The notes beneath the pieces are model-generated. The model was not told the DNA's origin. It saw only the letters and a list, made by a program, of their open reading frames with translations, and did no database searches. A program made the translations under genes and the position numbers. Of a stretch of DNA of 64,000 bases, positions 1 to 6,852 are shown one piece after another. Every line of letters starts with the position of its first letter. Positions within the stretch are counted from its first letter, which is position 1. The stretch comes from Prochlorococcus marinus str. MIT 9302 (GTDB lineage: Bacteria > Cyanobacteriota > Cyanobacteriia > PCC-6307 > Cyanobiaceae), in assembly GCF_000759975.1 (NCBI RefSeq), contig NZ_JNAM01000011.1, positions 310,001 through 374,000 on the forward strand. The letters run 5' to 3'.

Positions 1-77
1 CCAACTAATCCAGCAATTATTCCAGTATTAAGATAGACCTTTACTGTTGCTAATTCCTTACCTTCTTTTTTAGCCAT
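1..77 (-). CDS. N-terminal fragment of an unidentified protein, cut by window edge
   Basis: Reading leftwards from the ATG at 77, the first 25 codons give MAKKEGKELATVKVYLNTGI followed by IAGLV, and the frame stays open to the window edge. A short lysine-rich head is followed from about residue 15 by a hydrophobic stretch, so a small membrane protein is plausible. Too little is visible to name a family. Confidence 0.5.
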   Translation of the reverse strand, partial: MAKKEGKELATVKVYLNTGIIAGLV

Positions 78-594
78 AATAATTTTATTTAAACAAGCAC
101 ATCCAAGCTACCAATGAGGGTATCATTCAAGCAAGACTAAAAATTATATTTACGATATATCTTATGAAGTTCATATTACTATTTATATTTTTTCCACTTT
201 TATTTTCCCTTGTATCTTTAGTTTTTATTACTTACAAGGAATCGTAATTTTTTACTCAAACTTTACTCAAACTTTTATAGAGTAAAAAATTAACCGATAT
301 TGAGTTCGGTTCGAAGTAAGAAAACCCTGAAACTATTAATCTCTTTTGATGAATAGTCTTCAAATAAAAAAGACACAAAGCACAAAAACCACATTAAGTA
401 GCAAGCTAAGTGTCTTGGAAGTAATATGCATTAATTAAAAAGGTTTTTGTACTCGTGTGTAGGAGTGCGGGGTTAACCTTGAAACCGCTAGGCTCAAGTC
501 CTTACGAAAAGGACAAGTCCTTAGACCACTTATACCGATAAAATATATTCATGACAAGTTTAGGTAACTTGATTCACTAACTAAAAACTAAAGA
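78..594. other. Gene-free island stretch with hairpins and an 11-bp tandem repeat
   Basis: No convincing ORF is visible here. At 251-272 the 11-mer TTTACTCAAAC is tandemly duplicated. Two hairpins lie close together. At 467-488 GCGG pairs with CCGC. At 498-514 GTCCTT pairs with AAGGAC around a five-base loop. On the minus strand the second hairpin follows AGTGGTCTAAGG, which resembles a tRNA D-arm, but no complete tRNA can be folded. A decayed tRNA or a small RNA are both possible. Confidence 0.3.
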
Positions 595-673
595 CTAATC
601 TAGATTTTCATCTTCAGATTCATTTTGTAGAGAATTTATATCATCTAATTTAATTTCAACCATTTATTGGAAT

Positions 674-1018
674 ATGAAACGCTTACTACTCCCACTATTA
701 GCTGCTCTTGCTTTACCAGCATGTACAACCGAAGTCGTATATGAAACTCGGGAGCTTGCTTGGAATGAATGCAGAAGTTGGATGAAGGAAGGAGGTGAGT
801 TTTATATCCGAGAAGAAAGTGGCTACGATATGGTTACTAGGTGGTTGCCTAGAAGATTCTGCTTATACGACGATGACAAGATGGAAATGGTCGGTCAAGA
901 ACTAATTCAAATAAAAGAAGGAGACAAGTTCTTATCTGAGAATTTTCCTGGTATAGGGAAAGGTATCGCTACTCCTGTTACTCAAAAAACTTATAAATAT
1001 CAAAAACCTATTCCTTGA
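674..1018 (+). CDS. Small secreted lipoprotein-like hypothetical protein
   Basis: The 114-residue product starts with a textbook export signal: MKR, a leucine/alanine-rich core, then LPAC at residues 14-17, which fits a lipobox with lipidation on Cys17. The mature part is charged and contains two further cysteines (about residues 33 and 63). No known domain is recognised. The start codons match, over 17 bases, a signal-peptide start repeated at 1024 and 2578, which suggests that such starts have been copied between genes in this island. A periplasmic or membrane-anchored location is inferred; the function is unknown. Confidence 0.7.
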   Translation: MKRLLLPLLAALALPACTTEVVYETRELAWNECRSWMKEGGEFYIREESGYDMVTRWLPRRFCLYDDDKMEMVGQELIQIKEGDKFLSENFPGIGKGIATPVTQKTYKYQKPIP

Positions 1019-1023
1019 TAAAC

Positions 1024-1052
1024 ATGAAACGCTTACTACTTGCACCGCTATA
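1024..1052 (+). repeat. Orphan signal-peptide start, copy 1
   Basis: Five bases after the stop of the preceding secreted-protein gene lies an ATG start encoding MKRLLLAPL followed at once by TAA. The same 29 bases recur exactly at 2578-2606, again directly behind a secreted-protein gene. The peptide resembles the beginning of a signal peptide. It is either a gene remnant or a recombination scar. Confidence 0.7.
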
Positions 1053-1100
1053 AATTCCAAAAGAATATTATAAATTTCTCTTGGGTTTTACATAAGAAAA

Positions 1101-1258
1101 CAGCCACTGAGCTACCCCCATACCACCCATAACTTTCCTAAATAGAAACTTTGATGGATAATAAATTTATACCCAAAAAGTTTGGATAACGCATCCTCCA
1201 AGCCTTAAAAATCGCCGAGATCCCTTGGTATGAATGAAGAAAATTTTTGACTAATGAA
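1101..1258 (+). repeat. EVE-gene leader repeat, copy A1 (decayed)
   Basis: This segment matches the region upstream of the EVE-domain gene at 10050 and its first codons. Shared blocks include CCCCATACCACCCAT, ACTTTCCTAAATAG, ATGGATAATAAATTTATA, AAAAAGTTTGG, and an ATG followed by GAAGAAAATTTTTG. In this copy the codon for the conserved Trp of the EVE start (WLMK) has become TGA, and homology ends at about codon 9. It is a truncated, inactivated 5' end of the EVE gene. The short ORF at 1154-1189 (MDNKFIPKKFG) is intact. Confidence 0.8.
1154..1189 (+). CDS. Leader mini-ORF MDNKFIPKKFG in repeat A1
   Basis: An 11-codon ORF sits in the repeated EVE leader. It encodes exactly the same peptide as the copy at 9974-10009 although two third-codon positions differ (CCC/CCA and GGA/GGG). 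The upstream bases are AGAAACTTTG, a weaker ribosome site than in the other copies. Whether it is translated cannot be told from sequence; synonymous-only differences are suggestive but rest on just two sites. Confidence 0.35.
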   Translation: MDNKFIPKKFG

Positions 1259-1367
1259 CCATGTACCAGCTTGATATAACTAGGTTTTTCAAAATTTCTT
1301 AAATTCTATTCTAGCAAAACTAATAAATATTAATACATTCATTTAGGTAAGGATTTAGGATAATTTG

Positions 1368-1416
1368 TGATTGACATTCGATATAAAATTGGAGGGATAA
1401 AACCCTCTTTTTTAAT
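1368..1416 (+). repeat. Hairpin-ATG leader repeat, copy B1
   Basis: The block GATTGACATTCGATATAA, then GAGGG-ATAAAA-CCCTC-TTTTTT at 1392-1413, then AATGGA is repeated at 2097-2147. The hairpin plus T-run looks like an intrinsic terminator, yet it ends directly at the start codon of the oxygenase gene. A third partial copy (GATTGACAGTCGAT) lies at about 2614. Confidence 0.65.
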
Positions 1417-2047
1417 GGAACTAATTGGGAGATACAAGAACTCAGGATTCGAGGCTGTAGCTGATGGTGTTATTTCTTTCTTTGATCGCCGTAAAGACTT
1501 ACATACTAATGGTATCGCTTTTGGTCAAAACATCTCTTTGAATTCTGATCCTTACAAAGTTTCAACTGATATTAGTCTTGTTTCTATAGACCGTTCAGAT
1601 CCAGAAGCCTTTGCAATCTCTGAAGTTATAATTAGAGGAGTAAATGCTGGACTAAAAAAATATCTAGAAGATCGGCCACTTTTGAAGGAATGTTGCCCAG
1701 AACAATCTTTATTTGTTAACCCAATATTTAATTTACAATGTTATGCTCCTGGAGAAGGATTTAAGAAATGGCATTGCGATTGGACTATTAGTAATGAATC
1801 TACAGAACCTGTTCATAGAGTATTAGCTTGGATTCTTTATTGTAATGATGTTACTTCTGGCGGAACTGAATTTTATTGGCAGAATCATCATGAAAAAGCT
1901 GAAAGAGGAAAACTTATTATCTTTCCCGCAGGAATTTCTCATATTCACCGGGGGAGAGTCAATCATACTGATTTTAAAACTATTGCAACCGGTTGGATAA
2001 ATGCAGGTAATCTTGAAACCTATATTTCGCGATTAGCGAACTCCTAA
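1415..2047 (+). CDS. 2OG-Fe(II) oxygenase, prolyl-hydroxylase-like
   Basis: The 210-residue product carries the double-stranded beta-helix signature of 2-oxoglutarate/Fe(II) dioxygenases. There is an HxD pair in KWHCDW (about residues 120-122), a downstream histidine in SHIHRG (about 176-178), and a basic residue in the final FKTIATGW strand for 2-oxoglutarate. The ATG at 1415 is preferred over an in-frame GTG at 1367, because the upstream codons lie in a repeat that contains a terminator-like hairpin ending two bases before this ATG. The substrate is unknown. Such enzymes are common in picocyanobacterial islands and cyanophages (family knowledge), so transfer is likely. Confidence 0.8.
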   Translation: MELIGRYKNSGFEAVADGVISFFDRRKDLHTNGIAFGQNISLNSDPYKVSTDISLVSIDRSDPEAFAISEVIIRGVNAGLKKYLEDRPLLKECCPEQSLFVNPIFNLQCYAPGEGFKKWHCDWTISNESTEPVHRVLAWILYCNDVTSGGTEFYWQNHHEKAERGKLIIFPAGISHIHRGRVNHTDFKTIATGWINAGNLETYISRLANS

Positions 2048-2096
2048 ACTTTAAAGATTTATTTATAATTTCCGCTCTGAATTTATACTTTCATAT

Positions 2097-2147
2097 TGAT
2101 TGACAGTCGATATAACATAGAGGGATAAAACCCTCTTTTTTAATGGA
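2097..2147 (+). repeat. Hairpin-ATG leader repeat, copy B2
   Basis: This is the second copy of the block at 1368, with the same GAGGG/CCCTC hairpin and T-run (2120-2141) ending at an ATG (2143). Here the ATG opens a 19-codon ORF instead of the oxygenase. The duplication suggests that the leader, not the gene behind it, is the unit being copied. Confidence 0.65.
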
Positions 2148-2202
2148 TAAAAGTTTTATTGCTGAAAAGATTATGACCCTTATTATTTCTTTGATTGGGT
2201 AA
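2143..2202 (+). CDS. Leader mini-ORF abutting the secreted-protein gene
   Basis: A 19-codon ORF begins MDKSFIAEKIM. It ends with TAA directly touching the ATG of the gene at 2203 (TAAATG), an arrangement that permits translational coupling. Its MDxxFI start resembles the mini-ORFs inside the EVE-leader repeats. Coding status is uncertain. Confidence 0.3.
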   Translation: MDKSFIAEKIMTLIISLIG

Positions 2203-2577
2203 ATGAAAAGCTTAGTATTCATCCCTTTGTTATTGAGTTTTATTCCATCAGCTGATGCAGGCATCTACATTTATCCTTTCTTTAATGAAGGTATAGAAGT
2301 ACGCTGTGCAGATAATGAACCAAAACATTTAATTTCATTTAAAGCTGGAAGAGTTATGAAATTTGAAGATGATGGAGAAGAAAAATATAAATTTCCAGCA
2401 ACTTATCTTTATCCAGAAAAACCTAACAATAAGTATTCATATTTTCCTAGTACAGCAGGTACAAAATGTAGTTATAGAAAATTAAGTAAAAAAGAAAAAA
2501 AGTTCTTTATAAAAACAGCATTTGAAACTTGTATCGTTTCAGAAAAAATAAGAGAAAACTGCTATGGGTGGAATTAA
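2203..2577 (+). CDS. Small secreted hypothetical protein
   Basis: The product has 124 residues. Residues 1-19 (MKSLVFIPLLLSFIPSADA) form a clear Sec signal peptide with cleavage after ADA. The mature part is rich in tyrosine and lysine with four cysteines (about residues 35, 88, 110 and 119), so disulfides in the periplasm are plausible. No family is recognised. The gene follows a mini-ORF with no gap and is followed immediately by an orphan copy of a different signal-peptide start. Confidence 0.7.
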   Translation: MKSLVFIPLLLSFIPSADAGIYIYPFFNEGIEVRCADNEPKHLISFKAGRVMKFEDDGEEKYKFPATYLYPEKPNNKYSYFPSTAGTKCSYRKLSKKEKKFFIKTAFETCIVSEKIRENCYGWN

Positions 2578-2606
2578 ATGAAACGCTTACTACTTGCACC
2601 GCTATA
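2578..2606 (+). repeat. Orphan signal-peptide start, copy 2
   Basis: The 29 bases are identical to 1024-1052 and begin directly after the TAA at 2575-2577. The frame encodes MKRLLLAPL and then runs through unrelated sequence for ten more codons (including a GATTGACAGTCGAT repeat) to a stop. It looks like a scar left after a secreted-protein gene was lost or exchanged. Confidence 0.7.
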
Positions 2607-2781
2607 TTTAATACGATTGACAGTCGATCTAAACTAATTAGATAAATTCTGCTTAAATAATAGTTTCCATTGTCTAAAGATTGAATATTATTAGAAACAT
2701 ATTGGGGTTGGATGCGGATTCTTTTGATATATCATTGAATTGAATTGCAGACCCCTCAGATTTTTTAATTGAAAATTCAAG

Positions 2782-3120
2782 ATGGTTAACTCTGATAGTT
2801 GGCAAGAAGTAGAAATTGGAGATCAAGAAATAAGACCAGTATCTTATAGTGCCTTTTCAAAAATTCTCAAATCTTATATTTCAGATGACTTTTTTGGAAC
2901 TTTTGAACAAACGACAGATATTACTCTCGCAAGAATTGCAGACCTAGCTGATCCAGATGGCTGGTATACAGGTGACCCAGATCCAGAACATTGGATTTAT
3001 GTGATGAGACTTTATAAGGCTACTTCTAATAAGGAGAATTTGAAAAAAAGGGTTTTATTTTTTCCAAAAAATTCTATTCGAACCTCATTCGAACCTCATT
3101 CGAACTTTCTAGTGATTTAA
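2782..3120 (+). CDS. Hypothetical protein, 112 residues
   Basis: An ATG-started frame of 112 codons with acidic, aromatic-rich composition and no signal peptide or membrane segment. No known domain is recognised. The last 15 codons run through three tandem copies of an 11-mer beginning ATTCGAAC (3076-3108), so the C-terminus may have been altered by that duplication. No strong ribosome site precedes the start. It is probably a real island gene or a recently altered one. Confidence 0.5.
   Translation: MVNSDSWQEVEIGDQEIRPVSYSAFSKILKSYISDDFFGTFEQTTDITLARIADLADPDGWYTGDPDPEHWIYVMRLYKATSNKENLKKRVLFFPKNSIRTSFEPHSNFLVI
3076..3108 (+). repeat. 11-bp tandem repeat, three units
   Basis: ATTCGAACCTC occurs twice, followed by ATTCGAACTTT, with no spacer. 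It lies inside the 3' end of the hypothetical gene. The same unit length, with other sequences, is seen at 251-272, 6890-6911 and 7012-7033. Confidence 0.9.
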
Positions 3121-3210
3121 AGTCACCCTAATATCGCTATTAGTCATTACTAGATAAATATCTAACTTCAAATTCAATTAAGGATGGATTAAAAGAGAAC
3201 TATCCTAAAT

Positions 3211-3822
3211 CTATATATCACTAATCAACTCAGCTCCTTTTGCGCGGATAATTTGTTCTGAAGGAAAAATTCTATTAGAACAAGAACATTTACCTTTTTC
3301 TGAATTATTAATCCAATTAATTATTCCAGTTCTTAGAGGAGAAGGACACATTTGACTATTCTTAAGAGAATTCATTTCATCACAATTAAGCGAATCTCCA
3401 TGTTCGATAAAAAGAATCTCTTTTAATCTAAGTGAACATATTTCATTCCATTGATCAAAGCAATTCAAATGACTAATAAGGTCGTTACATGCATCTTTAG
3501 TTGAATTATATTTTTTCCTCTTAACTTCTTTTTCGAAAATAGCTTTAATAAAATCATTAAAGTTAGCTGCTTCTTGAGGGGTAAAATCTGAAAACGTTTT
3601 CTTTTGTTTTATAGCTAAACCCATATTCTCTTCAATAAATTTCAATCTATTTTCATGATTCCTTAATCTTATTTCTACATCATCTGAAGCATCGTTATTT
3701 AGATGTTTTTTGAAAAAATCATTTACATACTCAACTAAAGATTTACCTTCCTTTCTTGCACTAGTTTTTATTTCTTTTAAAAGATTTGGATCAATATTAA
3801 TATTGAGTTGAGTCCTTTTCAT
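3211..3822 (-). CDS. Ribbon-helix-helix domain protein, possible regulator
   Basis: Residues 1-40 from the ATG at 3822 fit a ribbon-helix-helix DNA-binding domain: MKRTQLNINID forms the beta strand and NLLKEIKTSARKEGKSLVEY the helices. The remaining 160 residues have no recognised domain. They include a charged, possibly coiled segment (50-75) and a cysteine-rich C-terminal part with CSC. An in-frame ATG ten codons upstream (3852) is possible, but the RHH strand begins at the chosen start. Target genes are unknown. The neighbouring porin is on the same strand, 130 bases downstream in transcription order, and the island repeats are candidate operators. Confidence 0.65.
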   Translation of the reverse strand: MKRTQLNINIDPNLLKEIKTSARKEGKSLVEYVNDFFKKHLNNDASDDVEIRLRNHENRLKFIEENMGLAIKQKKTFSDFTPQEAANFNDFIKAIFEKEVKRKKYNSTKDACNDLISHLNCFDQWNEICSLRLKEILFIEHGDSLNCDEMNSLKNSQMCPSPLRTGIINWINNSEKGKCSCSNRIFPSEQIIRAKGAELISDI

Positions 3823-3952
3823 CGAAAAATCAACTAAAAAATAACTAATCAATCATATAATAACCAAATTATCCATTATTAAAGACTGTCAAAATATAAT
3901 CATTTTTACACTTACAAACTTGTCAAAATATTCAGAATATTTTCTTCTTGTT

Positions 3953-5110
3953 TTAAAATTTAAAGCTAGTTTTCACTATCGCTCCTGTTACATCATCAGC
4001 TCCATCCTGCTGCACTGCAAAGATTGAAGGGGTTATTGAAATATTGTCATTGATTTGCATCTTATAAAAAGTCTCCCATGCTAAGGGATCATCATAGCCA
4101 TCATCATCCCTATGAGTTTCCGCTGTTCCAATAGCAAATCCTAGGTTATTTCCTTCTTTAATTACATCGTTCCAAAGAATACCAACTGTCCATGTATTAC
4201 CATCCTCAACAGAATTTGCAGCTGTATCTGGATCATCATGATTATCTGGATTCTTCCATCCAAAGCCAGCACTTATTGAAGAAGGTAAGAAGACATCTGA
4301 CTGATTCAAGAAATTGTAAGTGCCATTTATTCCATAAGATGAATAATCATTGGCATCAGGACTATTATCTGTATTTCCACCATCAGAATGTGTATAAGCA
4401 AAAGCGAGAGTATACGAATCATCTACCAATGCAAGCTGTGTAGTAATGTTGTCTCTTCCTTCTTTAGTTAAAATTCCTTCATTAGAATCAGCATCTTCTG
4501 AAACGAGAACAGTACTTGCTATGAATTTATCTTTGGAATAAGTAACTCCTACTCCTGCTCCCATTCTTTTTGAATAGGTGTCATTAGCTCCAGCTTGATT
4601 TAAAACAAATAAAATTCCATCTTCACCAGGATAAGCTGTTGGCTTAACACCAAGTAAATCATCTTGACGAAGTTTAGGACCCATAGTAACTCTGACACTA
4701 TCACTTACAGGAAACTTATAAAACAGCTTATGAACTTCAAGATTATCATTACTATTAAATGCTGTATCCAGCCTAGAAGCTCCCATCATTCCAAAGGGAT
4801 CCATCATATTAAAATTACCAGCACGAATAGCAGTCATCAACATGTCTTCTCCTGTAAAGCTAGTCATGCCCATTAACTTTAAGTCGTAGTTAAAAAGTAC
4901 AGCATCTGTTCTAGTGGAACCATCAACGCCTCCTAAAACAAACGTACTCTTTCCCATAAACATCGTTGATGGGAACGAATCAGTCATATTCATATGAGAA
5001 TCATTATGCATATGATGATCATGATGATTCATTCCTCCTGCATGAATAGCAATAGGCATAATTGTTCCAGCCAAAGCAGGTGCAAATAATTTCTGAGGAG
5101 AAAGCTTCAT
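3953..5110 (-). CDS. Outer-membrane porin with His/Met-rich N-terminus
   Basis: The 385-residue product begins with a signal peptide (cleavage near AIHA, residue 24). A metal-ligand-rich stretch GGMNHHDHHMHNDSHMNM follows, then about 330 residues of alternating, Asp/Asn/Gly-rich sequence ending in SFKF, a C-terminal aromatic typical of outer-membrane beta-barrels. It resembles the SLH-less porin-like proteins of marine picocyanobacteria. The His/Met head could bind copper or another soft metal (inference). It is transcribed divergently from two DUF3721 genes that also carry His/Met/Cys ligands, which suggests a shared metal-related role. Confidence 0.75.
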   Translation of the reverse strand: MKLSPQKLFAPALAGTIMPIAIHAGGMNHHDHHMHNDSHMNMTDSFPSTMFMGKSTFVLGGVDGSTRTDAVLFNYDLKLMGMTSFTGEDMLMTAIRAGNFNMMDPFGMMGASRLDTAFNSNDNLEVHKLFYKFPVSDSVRVTMGPKLRQDDLLGVKPTAYPGEDGILFVLNQAGANDTYSKRMGAGVGVTYSKDKFIASTVLVSEDADSNEGILTKEGRDNITTQLALVDDSYTLAFAYTHSDGGNTDNSPDANDYSSYGINGTYNFLNQSDVFLPSSISAGFGWKNPDNHDDPDTAANSVEDGNTWTVGILWNDVIKEGNNLGFAIGTAETHRDDDGYDDPLAWETFYKMQINDNISITPSIFAVQQDGADDVTGAIVKTSFKF

Positions 5111-5184
5111 TAAAAATAATTTCTAGGGGATCTAGATTAACTAGTAATTACATATTAATATTGGTATAAATTCTTACAATTCCT
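5111..5184. promoter_or_regulatory. Divergent promoter region, porin versus DUF3721 operon
   Basis: Only 74 bases separate the porin start (minus strand) from the TTG start of the DUF3721 lipoprotein (plus strand), so both promoters must overlap here. The segment is AT-rich. I cannot point to a definite operator. Confidence 0.4.
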
Positions 5185-5439
5185 TTGAAAGAAACATTCA
5201 TTCTTTCTCCAATTTTCTTAATAACCATACTATTTAGTCTTGGCTGCACTTCAAAAGTTGAAGAAACAAAAACCCCTGCACTTTTTGATTCCAAAAGAGA
5301 AGCTGAAAAAGCTGCTAAAAGTTTTAATTGCACTGGAGCGCATATGATGGGCAATAAGTGGATGCCTTGCGCAACTCATGAAGCTCATGAAAATTCTCAT
5401 GACAAGAACAAAAAGGATCACAATCACCACCATCATTAA
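5185..5439 (+). CDS. DUF3721 lipoprotein with histidine tail
   Basis: The 84-residue product starts with a TTG codon. Residues 1-21 form an export signal ending LFSLGC, a possible lipobox. Residues about 33-65 match DUF3721: FDSKREAEKAAKSFNCTGAH, then MGNKWMPCATH, with the invariant Cys, His, Met and Cys. The C-terminus is His-rich and ends in four histidines. Together these suggest a periplasmic metal-binding lipoprotein (inference). It is followed after seven bases by a second DUF3721 gene and is divergent from the His/Met-rich porin. Confidence 0.75.
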   Translation: MKETFILSPIFLITILFSLGCTSKVEETKTPALFDSKREAEKAAKSFNCTGAHMMGNKWMPCATHEAHENSHDKNKKDHNHHHH

Positions 5440-5446
5440 TTCTTAA

Positions 5447-5890
5447 ATGAAGGATTCAGAAAATACTAATCAGAATAAAACTGATGGTCCCGCACATTGC
5501 GGTAGTAAGCCAAAGAAAATTGCAATTGGAATAGCTCCGCTTGGATACATATCAATTGGAATAGTCCCCATGGGTATTGTCACTATAGGAATTGTGCCAA
5601 TGGGAGTAGTCTCTTTTGGCGTAGTTGCAATGGGAGTAATAAATGCCTCCATAGTTGGAATGGGTGTTTTCTCTGCTGGAATTACAACGATGGGATTAAA
5701 AGTTTGGACTCCTATAGGACCTAACATTGAACAAAGCACTAAACAAAATAATTCTTCAGATTCAATGAATATTTATGCATATCCCACAAAAGCTAAAGCT
5801 ATTGAAGAAGCGAAAAAACTTGGATGCAAAGGAATTCATAAAATGGGTGATTTATGGATGCCATGCGCAACACATGGTTTAAATAAATAA
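5447..5890 (+). CDS. Decapeptide-repeat protein with C-terminal DUF3721
   Basis: The 147-residue product has three parts. A hydrophilic head contains one Cys. Residues about 25-84 contain six consecutive ten-residue repeats of the type GI-x-PMG-[IV]-x-x-[IF]. Residues about 107-143 match DUF3721 (YPTKAKAIEEAKKLGCKGIH, then MGDLWMPCATH). The glycine-spaced hydrophobic repeats could form a beta-solenoid or a membrane-inserted bundle; no ordinary signal peptide is seen. It is operonic with the preceding DUF3721 lipoprotein and ends at a strong terminator. The fusion of repeat and DUF3721 suggests the DUF acts as a ligand-binding module. Confidence 0.75.
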   Translation: MKDSENTNQNKTDGPAHCGSKPKKIAIGIAPLGYISIGIVPMGIVTIGIVPMGVVSFGVVAMGVINASIVGMGVFSAGITTMGLKVWTPIGPNIEQSTKQNNSSDSMNIYAYPTKAKAIEEAKKLGCKGIHKMGDLWMPCATHGLNK

Positions 5891-5917
5891 AAAAGAGGCT
5901 TTAAAACCTCTTTTTTA
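5889..5917 (+). terminator. Intrinsic terminator after the DUF3721 operon
   Basis: AAAAAAGAGG and CCTCTTTTTT pair perfectly around the loop CTTTAAAA. The T-run follows on the plus strand and the A-run precedes it, so it can work in both directions. On the minus strand the small gene at 5945 ends just before it. Confidence 0.85.
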
Positions 5918-5944
5918 GATCTGCAATTTTAAGGGAATATTATT

Positions 5945-6109
5945 TTAGGAATCTTTTAATTCCATTTCCTTTTGTGCTTGCGTGATCCTTTCTTCAAAGA
6001 CTGACCTTCGATATGGAGTAATTCCTCCATTTTTAATTGCCAAAAGTTGGGCTTGATTAAGTCTTTTTACTTTGTTAATTTTTTCTCTAATTTTTAAGAG
6101 GTTATTCAT
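5945..6109 (-). CDS. Small hypothetical protein, 54 residues
   Basis: ATG at 6109, TAA at 5945. The product begins MNNLLKIREKINKVKRLNQA and ends KEMELKDS. It is strongly charged and almost entirely helical in prediction by eye, with a central GGITPYRRSVFEERI segment. The codon use and amino-acid composition look coding. Upstream bases lack a clear Shine-Dalgarno. It ends at the shared bidirectional terminator with the DUF3721 operon. The function is unknown; a small nucleic-acid-binding or regulatory protein is only one possibility. Confidence 0.6.
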   Translation of the reverse strand: MNNLLKIREKINKVKRLNQAQLLAIKNGGITPYRRSVFEERITQAQKEMELKDS

Positions 6110-6446
6110 GATTTTATGCAGTTAATGAGAATCCCGTTCCCTATTCTCATTTCATGCGTCCAGATATTTATTGGATGAACGTAAATGAACAATAACATTC
6201 AACAATTAGTCTCGCGAGAGTAATTCTTACTAAATTTAACCGTCTCTTTAAAAGCTCTTTCCCTTATTTAAAGAATAAGCGCTTAACTTAAAAAATTAGC
6301 ACTCAGCATAACCACTGCTTTGCATCAGGATTTTGGAGAGTGCAATCTGATAGTCTCAAAAAAACATTTAATTTGTGAATTTTGTTAATTTTTATTCAGC
6401 TTTATCTTGATTTTCTATTTTTTAATAGCAATTCCACATAATCCCG
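6110..6446. other. Gene-free stretch
   Basis: No ORF is supported. A GCACTC (6299-6304) and GAGTGC (6338-6343) inverted pair separated by 33 bases is present. It resembles half-sites of the CIRCE heat-shock operator but has the wrong spacing. Nothing else is recognised. Confidence 0.4.
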
Positions 6447-6613
6447 ATGGTGAGGATAAGGGCTAACTGTTTATATTTAAAAAAATTAAATAGGTTTTTA
6501 TTTTCAACTGAGGATTATAAGCAGTTGAAAGAGAGGGAAGACCTTAAACCTACAGAAATTTGGAACGGATTCTGTATGGTTAATATACACTTATGCCCTA
6601 TTACTTCTGCTAA

Positions 6614-6703
6614 ATGTATCATTATGAACATATTATTTCTTTTCAAATATCAATCTTTTCTTTTACATTCTTGGGAATAGTAGCAGGGTCAGCATCCCAA
6701 TAA
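6614..6703 (+). pseudogene. Possible frameshifted small membrane protein
   Basis: The ATG at 6614 opens a 29-codon hydrophobic ORF ending FTFLGIVAGSASQ. In the next frame, at 6682-6777, sequence continues with a second hydrophobic segment (IPIIKIPIGVVITVGLPVAM) and a stop. A single-base shift would join both into one two-helix protein of about 55 residues. Alternatively the 29-residue peptide stands alone, or neither is real. It lies just upstream of repeat copy A2. Confidence 0.25.
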
Positions 6704-6852
6704 TCAAAATCCCTATTGGCGTTGTTATTACTGTTGGGTTGCCTGTCGCAATGATTAAGTTCGGCAGAAAGAGCTGAATTAGGAAATAGATGTCTGAAGC
6801 AGCCAATGAGCTGACCCCATACCACCCATCACTTTCCTAAATAGGAGCTTTA

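Noticed and set aside
595-663. 22-codon acidic ORF on the minus strand
   Set aside because: Too short, no ribosome site, and it abuts the lipoprotein gene promoter; could be a remnant but cannot be supported.
1367-1414. GTG start for the oxygenase at 1367
   Set aside because: The extra 16 codons lie in a repeat with a terminator-like hairpin; the ATG at 1415 fits better.
4192-4876. Plus-strand ORFs across the porin gene
   Set aside because: They are antisense shadows of the porin; histidine-rich content mirrors its repeated codons.
6299-6343. CIRCE-like heat-shock operator halves TTAGCACTC and GAGTGC
   Set aside because: Spacing is 33 bases instead of nine, the right half is incomplete, and no chaperone gene is nearby.
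6447-6680. 77-codon ORF on the plus strand
   Set aside because: Composition is not protein-like, there is no ribosome site, and the 3' part overlaps the more plausible 6614 hydrophobic ORF in another frame.
6643-6825. 60-codon ORF on the minus strand
   Set aside because: It crosses leader copy A2 on the opposite strand, and there is no ribosome site or recognisable sequence.
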